Assembly (NCBI GenBank): GCA_037783545.1
Contig: JBBELK010000298.1
Location: forward strand, 4,278,001 to 4,342,000
Source of the DNA: Henricia sp. BOLD:AAB3569
Taxonomy: Eukaryota > Echinodermata > Asteroidea > Spinulosida > Echinasteridae
Length of the DNA: 64,000 nucleotides
Reading direction: 5' to 3'
Below the pieces are notes generated by a model. The model worked only from the letters and a program-made list of their open reading frames with translations, was not told where the DNA came from and ran no database searches. Every line of letters begins with the position of its first letter. Position 1 is the stretch's first letter. Of the stretch, positions 9,692-18,294 are shown piece by piece. The position numbers and the translations under genes are program-made.

Positions 9692-10467
9692 CGGATTCTG
9701 TGGAGTCTAAAGGACATGATTCCAAGGTCTCCTCATGAATAATAATGAGGAACACAGTCGGAAACCAATCAGAAAGGAGTGTGACGAAACGGGAATCTCC
9801 AAATATGGCCGGCAGCGCTTACCGACGGAGAATCGGGTGAATTCGGAAGCAAGTTTTGACTTCAACTCACTGTCGTTTTGCGGTGTCTGTGCGGATTTTA
9901 AAGCTATCATATGCAAATTAGAGATGAAGTTTCATGCTTTTTAATGGTGTTTGTCCTGTTACGACACAATGTTTTTGAGACTTGCTTGGATGTTTTGAAT
10001 ACAGATGGGTGCTCTCCTGACGTAATTTTCGCGTGTTTTCCGTGACGGCCTGATATGCCTATCCATGGTAAGTTTTTTAATGTTTAATTTTGACTGTATT
10101 GGTAAACTATAGTTTGGAGTACGGCAGCCATCTCGCCGCGTGCAGCAAAATGCAGCGAATGGGGTTAAATTGGTAAGGGCCTAGGGGCAGTAAAAGTGTT
10201 ATATAGAAAATGATAACGTCCCAATATAAACGTTAAAAAAAAAACTTTTAGCCTTCTAAAAGTAACCGAGATACGACAGACAAGTAGGGAATCCAGCAGG
10301 ACAATAAATAGAGTGAATAGCACACATTTTAAGAAGAAATAGGGATTCGAAAATTTGTAGGTGTGAGTTGATTCGAGTCGAGTTGGCAAACGGTCGAGTT
10401 GACCTGCACCCTCCGCGGCATGGGCTACTGTGCACAGCTCAGACTCAGTACACATTACCAAACTCAC

Positions 10468-10604
10468 ATTTTAATTGTACCCTTTGGCCCAAGGTTTGTT
10501 CGAAGCACATCTTGCAATCCTTTTGCCGCACTTGTGTTTATAGCGAGAGCTTGCGCCGCTCTTGCAATTTCAGCTTTGGGATTCAACTGTTTGATGGCCG
10601 CCAT
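10468..10604 (-). CDS. CCT6: CCT6 exon 1, start of chaperonin CCT zeta subunit
   Basis: The start [20 protein letters not shown], followed by [17 protein letters not shown], is the standard N-terminus of CCT6. LRTNLGPKG is the chaperonin nucleotide-binding loop. The ATG at 10604 has GAAC ATG G context. An upstream in-frame open stretch lacks this similarity and is taken as 5' UTR. The exon ends AAAAT before a GTGAGT donor, splitting the Met codon after its second base. The gene is transcribed leftward, away from the histone array. Confidence 0.97.
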
Positions 10605-11017
10605 GTTCACGATGAATGTTGAAAATGTGGTCGACGAAAAGTCCGCATGGTTTTGCGATGGTAATACGTACCCAACCAAGCAACCTTCTTTCGATGGCAA
10701 AGGCCGCGTACCAGGGAAAGTATTCCAGAACGTTCTCTAATATTGGACGATTGAGGGCGGCAAACTCAATTTGCGGTGCATGTAACACGCACAGACGTAC
10801 ATAAAGAACCTTTATGTCTGTGGTAACACGTGCGTCCGATCCGCCACATTAAAGGAGCGTGAACAGATTTCTCCCCCAAAAAAATGGAATTCGTTCTAAC
10901 CTAACAATCACATAAAATACATCTCAAAAATACTATCCATGAAAAGAAATGCAGAAATTTGCAATATCTAGTTTAACTTTGGGTATGTGGGGGTAAAAAA
11001 GCAACCACGAATTTTTT
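10605..11017. promoter_or_regulatory. CCT6 upstream region
   Basis: Only 413 bases separate the CCT6 start codon from the first H1 fragment, so the CCT6 promoter should lie here. No TATA box is obvious, as usual for a housekeeping gene. A palindrome ACATAAAG-AAC-CTTTATGT lies at 10799-10817 and a CACGTG E-box at 10827-10832. Promoter activity is inferred from position only. Confidence 0.4.
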
Positions 11018-11139
11018 GACAAGAAAACAAAATCCAAGAGTCCCAAGCCAAGGTCAAACCCAAGCCAGCCAAGAAGACGGTCGTCAAGAAGTCGGTAGCC
11101 AAGCCCAAGACCAAATCGTCAAAGCCAGCCAAGAAATAG
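11018..11139 (+). pseudogene. H1 C-terminal fragment, outermost plus-strand unit
   Basis: The last 40 or so codons of H1 remain, from the GACAAGAAAAC region to the TAG. A one-base loss near 11047 shifts the frame relative to the intact gene. The stem-loop (11167-11182) and downstream spacer are kept. The left junction is with unrelated DNA, so this marks the outer end of the plus-strand arm. Confidence 0.85.
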
Positions 11140-11166
11140 CTGTGACGAAAAAGCAACAAACCTAAC

Positions 11167-11182
11167 GGCTCTTTTCAGAGCC
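11167..11182 (+). terminator. Histone 3' stem-loop
   Basis: GGCTCTTTTCAGAGCC is the canonical replication-dependent histone stem-loop (6-bp stem, 4-base loop) bound by SLBP. A purine-rich downstream element (AAAGGAGA) follows after about a dozen bases, one base different from the AAAAGAGA of other units. It follows a broken gene. Confidence 0.9.
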
Positions 11183-11924
11183 ATCACAACCACAAAGGAG
11201 ATATTTTGATCTGCTCAAACCACCCCACCAAAAGTTTTAAAATAAATAAAGCGATCAATCAATCAATAAACATTTTTAAAATAATAAATAACAGAAAATA
11301 AATTACATAATATAAATTAGTAATAACAATAAAACAAATTTAGAAAAAAAATAAAGACCCGATTCTCAAACAACCGATTGAGGGCGCTATTTTGGAAATC
11401 AAATATATTAGTCGGCCATCTTGCATTGCAAAGTACAATGGCTCATATTGTTTGCTTTTCTCATTTCCAGAAGAAAATAATAACGCCACCCCTCCCCCAA
11501 CCCCTAATAAGAAAGTTCCATCAGGCGGACGCATACTTCCAGTCAAAATTTGACAATTACACACGACACCGTTACATACTCCCAAGAGTGATTATTACAC
11601 ACGACATTACAAAACTGACAGCTTGACAAATCTTCGCTCACTACTAAAAGACATTTTGGCCAAACGATATTAACTTCCCTGTGTGTCGAAAGTGAAAGTC
11701 CATCTAAAAGGATATATTTTTGATTTGAATCAAACAAGTAACTGTACGTCGCAGAAAAGTGATTTTAGTGGCGACTGAAAACACAGATTCGCCGGGAGAG
11801 AGACGGTTACTGCCCAGATTCCCTGCTGCTACGGTTGAACGGGCAGAGCCTGAGCACCGACCGCGTCCGCGCGACCCCGTTATACGGATCCTGCAACATC
11901 CAACTGTACTTCATCAGCACCAAC

Positions 11925-12516
11925 ATGGCTTCGACCAAGACAACTACCCCGTCTCTTCTCCAAAATATCTCAACCGCAATCGCCGCCCTCGGTGACAAGA
12001 AGGGGTCTTCTGCGCAAGCCATTAAGAAGTACCTTAAAGAGAACCTAGACGTTGACACCGCGTACCGAGGCGAAGGCCCGGGTTATCCGCAATGCCCTCA
12101 ACTCAGGCGTAGACAAGGGCAAACTTATCCGCACCAAGGGCCATGGAGCAGCTGGTACCTTCAAGTTGGACACTAGCAAAGTAAAGGCCGAGGCCAAAGC
12201 AAAAGCAACGAAGGAGAAGGAAAAAGCCAAAGCAAGTCGAGAGAAAGAGCAAGCCAAGGCCAAGAAGGAGAGGGAACGACTCAAGAAAGCAGAACACAAG
12301 GAAAAGGCAAAGGCAGCGGAAACGTCCAGGAAAACCCGTAAGCCAAAACCAAAGACGACACCGAAGAAAACATCCAAAGCGACCAAGACTTCTGACAAGA
12401 AAACCAAGTCCACGAGTCCCAAGAAATCGGTCAAACCCAAGCCAGCCAAGAAGACGGTCGTCAAGAAGTCGGTAGCCAAGCCCAAGACCAAATCGTCAAA
12501 GCCAGCCAAGAAATAG
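11925..12516 (+). pseudogene. H1 gene broken by a 7-bp insertion
   Basis: The gene starts MASTKTTTPSLLQN and matches the intact copies up to DVDT. There CGTACCG is inserted (ACCG-CGT-ACCG), shifting the frame so that translation from the ATG ends at 12176. The original frame resumes after the insertion and runs to the normal TAG, including the EK-rich and Lys/Pro tail, so the damage is a single event. The upstream leader also has a 6-base insertion (CCTGAG). Stem-loop and purine element are present downstream. Confidence 0.85.
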
Positions 12517-12543
12517 CTGTGACGAAAAAGCAACAAACCTAAC

Positions 12544-12559
12544 GGCTCTTTTCAGAGCC
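12544..12559 (+). terminator. Histone 3' stem-loop
   Basis: GGCTCTTTTCAGAGCC is intact, followed by ATCTCAACTAAAAAAGAGA as cleavage region and purine-rich downstream element. Confidence 0.9.
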
Positions 12560-13127
12560 ATCTCAACTAAAAAAGAGATATTTTGATCTGCCTAAACCAC
12601 CCCACCAAAAGTTTTAAAAATAAATAAAGCGATCAATCAATCAATAAACATTTTTAAAATAATAAATAACAGAAAATAAATTACATAATATAAATTAGTA
12701 ATAACAATAAAACAAATTTAGAAAAAAAATAAAGACCCGATTCTCAAACAACCGATTGAGGGCGCAATTTTGGAAATTAAATATATTGGTCGGCCATCTT
12801 GCATTGCAAAGTACAATGGCTCATATTGTTTGCTTTCCTCATTTCCAGAAGAAAATAATAACGCCACCCCTCCCCCAACCCTTAGTAAGAAAGTTCCATC
12901 AGGCGGACGCATACTTCCAGTCAAAATTTGCCAATTACACACGACACCGTTACATATTCCCAAGAGTGATTATTACACACCACATTACAAAACTGACAGC
13001 TTGACAAATCTTCGCTCACTACTAAAAGACATTTTGGCCAAACGCTATTAACTTCCCTGTATGTCGAAAGTGAAAGTCCATCTAAAAGGATATATTTTTG
13101 ATTTGAATCAAACAAGTAACTGTACGT

Positions 13128-13234
13128 CCACGAGTCCCAAGAAATCGGTCAAACCCAAGCCAGCCAAGAAGACGGTCGTCAAGAAGTCGGTAGCCAAGTC
13201 CAAGACCAAATCGTCAAAGCCAGCCAAGAAATAG
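13128..13234 (+). pseudogene. H1 C-terminal fragment in a 717-bp deleted unit
   Basis: Upstream promoter sequence (GTAACTGTACGTC) is joined directly to the coding sequence at the SPKK region. The whole 5' part of the gene, about 650 bases, is missing. The shared word GTC at the joint suggests deletion at microhomology. The remaining codons run in frame to TAG with Pro changed to Ser in one AKPKTKS motif. It has no start codon. Confidence 0.85.
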
Positions 13235-13261
13235 CTGTGACGAAAAAGCAACAAACCTAAC

Positions 13262-13277
13262 GGCTCTTTTCAGAGCC
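13262..13277 (+). terminator. Histone 3' stem-loop
   Basis: Intact GGCTCTTTTCAGAGCC with AAAAGAGA downstream, kept in a unit that has lost most of its gene. Confidence 0.9.
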
Positions 13278-13674
13278 ATCACAACTACAAAAGAGATATT
13301 TTGATCTGCCCAAACCACCCCACCAAAAGTTTTAAAATAAATAAAACGATCAATCAATCAATAAACATTTTTAAAATAATAAATAACAGAAAATAAATTA
13401 CATAATATAAATTAGTAATAACAATAAAACAAATCTAGAAAAAAAATAAAGACCCGATTCTCAAACAACCGATTGAGGGCGCTATTTTGGAAATCAAATA
13501 TATTAGTCGGCCATCTTGCATTGCAAAGTACAATGGCTCATATTGTTTGCTTTCCTCATTTCCAGAAGAAAATAATAACGCCACCCCTCCCCCAACCCTT
13601 AATAAGAAAGTTCCATCAGGCGAACGCATACTTCCAGTCAAAATTTGCCAATTACACACGACACCGTTACATAT

Positions 13675-13742
13675 TCCCAAGAGTGATTATTACACACGAC
13701 ATTATTACTCCCAAGAGTGATTATTACACACGACATTACAAA
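13675..13742. repeat. 34-bp tandem duplication in one spacer
   Basis: TCCCAAGAGTGATTATTACA and the following 14 bases occur twice in direct succession, at 13675 and 13709, differing only near the end. Other units have it once. Confidence 0.85.
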
Positions 13743-13798
13743 ACTGACAGCTTGACAAATCTTCGCTCACTACTAAAAGACATTTTGGCCAAACGCTA

Positions 13799-13967
13799 TA
13801 GACTGCCGAAGTGAATACGTCACCTTTTGTTGGTTGCCTAGGCAATTGGATCTAAACTAAAAATCACTCAACCGTGTCCCAGTGCTTTTCCAATGGTACT
13901 TTTCCCGACGGCCATGATAGTTTAGATCCAATTGCCATGGCAACGCACGTCACACTTCGGCTGTCTA
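13799..13967. mobile_element. Foldback MITE inserted in an H1 spacer
   Basis: An insertion of about 170 bases interrupts the spacer word AACGCTATTAAC found in other units. Its ends TAGACTGCCGAAGTG and the reverse complement TAGACAGCCGAAGTG match with one difference. A second inverted block (TTGCCTAGGCAATTGGATCT against its reverse) makes the element nearly self-complementary. TA lies at both edges, which fits a TA-targeting (mariner-like) MITE. Only this unit carries it. Confidence 0.8.
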
Positions 13968-14220
13968 TTAACTTCCTTGTGTCTCGAAAGTGAAAGTCCA
14001 TCTAAAAGGATATATTTTTGATTTGAATCAAACAAGTAACTGTACGTCGCAGAAAAGTGATTTTAGTGGCGACTGAAAACACAGATTCGCCGGGAGATCG
14101 AGAGACGGTTACTGCCCAGATTCCCTGCTGCTACGGTTGAACGGGCAGAGCACCGACCGCGTCCGCGCGACCCCGTTATATGGATCCTGCAACATCCAAC
14201 TGTACTTCATCAGCACCAAC

Positions 14221-14796
14221 ATGGCTTCGACCAAGACAACTACCCCGTCTCTTCTCCAAAATATCTCAACCGCAATCGCCGCCCTCGGTGACAAGAAGGG
14301 GTCTTCTGTGCAAGCCATTAAGAAGTACCTTAAAGAGAACCTAGACGTTGACACCGAGGCGAAGGCCCGGGTTATCCGCAATGCCCTCAACTCAGGCGTG
14401 GACAAGGGCAAACTTATCCGCACCAAGGGCCATGGAGCAGCTGGTACCTTCAAGTTGGACACTAGCAAAGTAAAGGCCGAGGCCAAAGCAAAAGCAACGA
14501 AGGAGAAGGAAAAAGCCAAAGCAAGTCGAGAGAAAGAGCAAGCCAAGGCCAAGAAGGAGAGGGAACGACTCAAGAAAGCAGAACACAAGGAAAAGGCAAA
14601 GGCAGCGGAAAAGTCCAGGAAAACCCGTAAGCCAAAACCAAAGACGACACCGAAGAAAACATCCAAAGCGACCAAGACTTCTGACAAGAAAAACAAGTCC
14701 ACGAGTCCCAAGAAATCGGTCAAACCCAAGAAGACGGTCGTCAAGAAGTCGGTAGCCAAGCCCAAGACCAAATCGTCAAAGCCAGCCAAGAAATAG
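14221..14796 (+). CDS. H1: Linker histone H1, intact plus-strand copy
   Basis: This 191-residue intronless gene is the only complete open copy in the plus-strand arm. It keeps the globular domain and tail but lacks three residues of the repeated Lys/Pro tail (SVKPKKTVV instead of SVKPKPAKKTVV). It has Val for Ala at SSVQAI and Asn for Thr in DKKNKS. Its TATA-like element reads TTATATGG, which creates an ATG 47 bases upstream, out of frame with the gene and overlapping its start; this could reduce translation if that ATG is in the mRNA. Promoter motifs and the 3' stem-loop are present, so it could be expressed. Confidence 0.92.
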   Translation: MASTKTTTPSLLQNISTAIAALGDKKGSSVQAIKKYLKENLDVDTEAKARVIRNALNSGVDKGKLIRTKGHGAAGTFKLDTSKVKAEAKAKATKEKEKAKASREKEQAKAKKERERLKKAEHKEKAKAAEKSRKTRKPKPKTTPKKTSKATKTSDKKNKSTSPKKSVKPKKTVVKKSVAKPKTKSSKPAKK

Positions 14797-14823
14797 CTGT
14801 GACGAAAAAGCAACAAACCTAAC

Positions 14824-14839
14824 GGCTCTTTTCAGAGCC
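14824..14839 (+). terminator. Histone 3' stem-loop
   Basis: Intact GGCTCTTTTCAGAGCC, then ATCACAACTAAAAAAGAGA. AATAAA words follow about 70 bases later. Confidence 0.92.
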
Positions 14840-15579
14840 ATCACAACTAAAAAAGAGATATGTTGATCTGCCCAAACCACCCCACCAAAAGTTTTAAAAT
14901 AAATAAAGCGATCAATCAATCAATAAACATTTTAAAAATAATAAATAACAGAAAATAAATTACATAATATCAATTAGTAATAACAATAAAACAAATTTAG
15001 AAAAAATATAAAGACCCGATTCTCAAACAACCGATTGAGGGCGCTATTTTAGAAATCAAATATATTAGTCGGCCATCTTGCATTGCAAAGTACAATGGCT
15101 CATATTGTTTGCTTTCCTCATTTCCAGAAGAAAATAATAACGCCACCCCTCCCCCAACCCTTAATAAGAAAGTTCCATCAGGCGGACGCATACTTCCAGT
15201 CAAAATTTGCCAATTACACACGACACCGTTACATATTCCCAAGAGTGATTATTACACACGACATTACAAAACTGACAGCTTGACAAATTTTCGCTCACCA
15301 CTAAAAGACATTTTGGCCAAACGCTATTAACTTCCCTATGTGTCGAAAGTGAAAGTCCATCTAAAAGGATATATTTTTGATTTGAATCAAACAAGTAACT
15401 GTACGTCGCAGAAAAGTGATTTTAGTGGCGACTGAAAACACAGATTCGCCGGGAGAGAGACGGTTACTGCCCAGATTCCCTGCTGCTACGGTTGAACAGG
15501 CAGAGCACCGACCGCGTCCGCGCGACCGATCGACCCCGTTGTACGGATCCTGCAACATCCAACTGTGCTTCATCAGCAC

Positions 15580-15612
15580 ATGGCTTCGACCAAGACAACT
15601 ACCCAGTCTCTT
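15580..15612 (+). pseudogene. H1 5' fragment ending the plus-strand arm
   Basis: A full upstream region (H1 box, leader) precedes ATGGCTTCGACCAAGACAAC and a few more codons. At 15613 the gene joins a short scrap of array spacer (TTACACACGA, ATTACAA) and then unrelated DNA. The leader lacks four bases before the ATG and has extra bases near 15530. Confidence 0.85.
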
Positions 15613-15632
15613 ACACACGATATTACAAGTAT

Positions 15633-16756
15633 GGGAGGTGGGAACGAGCGAGCCGTCACGTCTTAAAAATATCTATTCGCCGCACGGCGAAATAGTGCAC
15701 ATTTTTAGCTTTCGTTTTACGAATTTCCCAGTCAGTTTTAAGCACCTCAGACCCGGCTATGTGCCAATAAATTTCCTATTCCACACACACATTTTGGGGC
15801 CCGGAATTATTTTTCCTGCATAATATTTGAGGGTGTGCAAACAATTAATGAGTCTGGCGGAAGGATTTGCTCGCTCTATGCATTATGATCCGAGCAACAG
15901 ACAGGGCAAATTTTTATTCGTCGATCAACTTAATAATAATATTTCGTTCGAGAGAATCTAGTCGACTATAGTTAAAGGTAGTACCCATGATTGGTAAAAG
16001 GGGCGTTATTTCCACTCGTGATTAGAAGCCCGTGTTGATAAAACTGCCCTGTATAAATTTCAGCCACATAGGTGCAGTAATACTTGAAATATCCATGCAT
16101 GGTTTAAGTTTGTGTTTAGTTGAATGGTAAAAGCCTTTTGCAAAGTACTTTTTCTATTTCTCACACAAAATACCATTTTGGAGTGAAATTTATAAACTCA
16201 TGTGGTGTTTGGCAGGTATCATTGTTATTAACACTTTAGTAAAGGTTTTTCTTGTCAAGTCGTGAAAACAATTTGAGGTCACTGCAAATGATGTGTTCTT
16301 TTTTTCAGTTTGACTAGAATTTTACAGATATAGCAACCGATTTCGCCGGATTTGCGCGTCAATAGCGACACACAACAATTGCATCACTTCAATTCGTTTA
16401 TATATATAGGCATCCAATTTTAAACTACAAAAGCTGAATTTCTGATCCCGATTAAGAATAATGCAATGAATAAAAGCAATTTCAATGTTATTTTTTTCAT
16501 GCGAAATTGAATACTTGCAGTATCAAATGGAATGTAATAAGTTGGAAATCGGCCGGGAAACATATATTGTGAATCACCCTGTCCCCAACACAAGAAATGA
16601 GTCCCCTGCGACAATGCCCAGACTTTTTGTATGAGCATCTCCATCATATCTGGGCATGAAACTAGCCCGGATATCGCACTGGTTATTGGTCAAACTTTCG
16701 GTGCGAATCACTTTCTTCGGAGCATTGTGGTGACCTGGATCGGAAAAGAGACGGTA
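15633..16756. other. Unique spacer between the two H1 arms
   Basis: About 1.1 kb of AT-rich DNA shares nothing with the H1 unit. No convincing exon, tRNA or inverted-repeat element is seen. It separates convergent arms, so transcription from both sides would run toward it. Confidence 0.8.
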
Positions 16757-16886
16757 GATTATGTAATTTATTTTCTGTTATTTATTATTTTAAAAATGTT
16801 TATTGATTGATTGATCGCTTTATTTATTTTTCAACTTTTGGTGGGGTGGTTTGGGCAGATTAAAATATCTCTTTTGTAGTTGTGTT

Positions 16887-16902
16887 GACTCTAAAAAGAG
16901 CC
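16887..16902 (-). terminator. Histone 3' stem-loop, edge variant
   Basis: The sense strand reads GGCTCTTTTTAGAGTC. The stem still forms with one G-U pair and the loop is UUUU. The following ACAAC and AAAAGAGA elements are kept. Confidence 0.85.
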
Positions 16903-16903
16903 G

Positions 16904-17515
16904 TTAGGTTTGTTGCTTTTTCGTCACAGCTATTTCTTGGATGGCTTTGACGATTTGGTCTTGGGGTTTGGCTACCGACCTCTTGACGACCGTCTTCCTG
17001 GCTGGCTTAGGTTTGACCGATTTCTTGGGACTCTTGGACTTGGTTTTCTTGTCAGAAGTCTTGGTCGCTTTGGATGTTTTCTTCGGTGTCGTCTTTGGTT
17101 TTGGCTTACGGGTTTTCCTGGACTTTTCCGCTGCCTTTGCCTTTTCCTTGTGTTCTGCTTTCTTGAGTCGTTCCCTCTCCTTTTTGGCCTTGGCTTGCAC
17201 TTTCTCTAGACTTGCTTTGGCTTTTTCCTTCTCCTTCGTTGCTTTTTCTTTGGCCTCGGCCTTTACTTTGCTAGTGTCCAACTTGAAGGTACCAGCTGCT
17301 CCATGGCCCTTGGTGCGGATAAGTTTGCCCTTGTCCACGCCTGAGTTGAGGGCATTGCGGATAACCCGGGCCTTCGCCTCGGTGTCAACGTCTAGGTTCT
17401 CTTTAAGGTACTTATTAATGGCTTGCGCAGAAGACCCCTTCTTGTCACCGAGGGCGGCGATTGCGGTTGAGATATTTTGGAGAAGAGACGGGGTTTTTGT
17501 CTTGGTCGAAGCCAT
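16904..17515 (-). CDS. H1: Linker histone H1, inner-edge copy with altered C-terminus
   Basis: The first copy of the minus-strand arm encodes 203 residues. The globular domain is kept with one Asn for Lys (QAINKYL). The EK-rich region has several changes (EAKEKATKE, SLEKVQAK). A single-base insertion near 16964 shifts the frame after SVAKP, so the last eleven residues of the usual protein are replaced by 20 new ones (QDQIVKAIQEIAVTKKQQT) and the stop lies 26 bases further on. It is the most diverged copy of this arm, as expected at an array edge. It may be a pseudogene or still work, since H1 tails tolerate change. Confidence 0.8.
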   Translation of the reverse strand: MASTKTKTPSLLQNISTAIAALGDKKGSSAQAINKYLKENLDVDTEAKARVIRNALNSGVDKGKLIRTKGHGAAGTFKLDTSKVKAEAKEKATKEKEKAKASLEKVQAKAKKERERLKKAEHKEKAKAAEKSRKTRKPKPKTTPKKTSKATKTSDKKTKSKSPKKSVKPKPARKTVVKRSVAKPQDQIVKAIQEIAVTKKQQT

Positions 17516-18232
17516 GTTGGTGCTGATGAAGTACAGTTGGATGTTGCAGGATCCGTATAACGGGGTCGCGCGGACGCGGTCGGTGCTCTGCCCGTTCAAC
17601 CGTAGCAGCAGGGAATCTGGGCAGTAACCGTCTCTCCCCCGGCGAATCTGTGTTTTCAGTCGCCACTAAAATCACTTTTCTGCGACGTACAGTTACTTGT
17701 TTGATTCAAATCAAAAATATATCCTTTTAGATGGACTTTCACTTTCGACACACAGGGAAGTTAATAGCGTTTGGCCAAAATGTCTTTTAGTAGTGAGCGA
17801 AGATTTGTCAAGCTGTCAGTTTTGTAATGTCGTGTGTAATAATCACTCTTGGGAATATGTAACGGTGTCGTGTGTAATTGGCAAATTTTGACTGGAAGTA
17901 TGCGTCCGCCTGATGGAACCTTCTTATTAAGGGTTGGGGGAGGGGTGGCGTTATTATTTTCTTCTGGAAATGAGGAAAGCAAACAATATGAGCCATTGTA
18001 CTTTGCAATGCAAGATGGCCGACTAATATATTTGATTTCCAAAATAGCGCCCTCAATCGGTTGTTTGAGAATCGGGTCTTTATTTTTTTTCTAAATTTGT
18101 TTTATTGTTATTACTAATTTATATTATGTAATTTATTTTCTGTTATTTATTATTTTAAAAATGTTTATTGATTGATTGATCGCTTTATTTATTTTTAAAC
18201 TTTTGGTGGGGTGGTTTGGGCAGATCAAAATA

Positions 18233-18267
18233 TCTCTTTTGTAGTTGTGATGGCTCTGAAAAGAGCC
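18233..18267 (-). terminator. Histone stem-loop and downstream element, type example
   Basis: On the sense strand GGCTCTTTTCAGAGCC (18252-18267) starts 28 bases after the stop. ATCACAAC follows and then the purine-rich element AAAAGAGA (18233-18240), the usual U7 snRNA pairing site. AATAAA words come about 30-70 bases later. The same arrangement occurs in every other minus-strand unit, with the stem-loop 28-43 bases below the low end of each coding region (24-39 in the copies at 22383 and 23743). This is the signature of a replication-dependent, non-polyadenylated histone mRNA. Confidence 0.95.
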
Positions 18268-18294
18268 GTTAGGTTTGTTGCTTTTTCGTCACAG

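Larger units (their letters stand above)
4790..10262. mobile_element. TA-flanked inverted-repeat DNA element, copy 2, with about 200-bp ends
   Basis: The left arm 4790-4984 and right arm 10066-10262 are reverse complements at roughly 90 percent by eye, starting CTTTTAGAAGGCTAAAAG and running inward to CTTACCATGGA. TA flanks both ends (4788-4789, 10263-10264). The interior holds a hAT-like insert (5018-6415), a 361-bp palindrome (6556-6916), tandem repeats (7254-7600), a small broken gene on the minus strand, a Harbinger-like insert (8322-9246) and small hairpins. The termini are related to those of 2124-4514. The superfamily is not recognised; it may be a composite of several insertions. Confidence 0.6.
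4683..10467. other. CCT6 intron 1, filled with nested DNA elements
   Basis: The intron is 5785 bases long, of which 5473 are the element at 4790-10262 and the insertions inside it. From about 5480 to 5860 the DNA is rich in ACATGT/CATGTA words. From 6415 to 6540 it repeats TTGCGCA-type words. Flanking short stretches show nothing recognisable. Confidence 0.8.
11018..15632 (+). repeat. Plus-strand arm of the H1 tandem array (degenerate)
   Basis: Five H1 units or parts of units are head to tail and transcribed rightward: a 3' fragment, a frameshifted gene, a 717-bp deleted unit, one intact gene and a 5' fragment. Spacer sequence is the same as in the minus-strand arm but with more substitutions and indels. 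The arm faces the minus-strand arm tail to tail. Confidence 0.9.
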
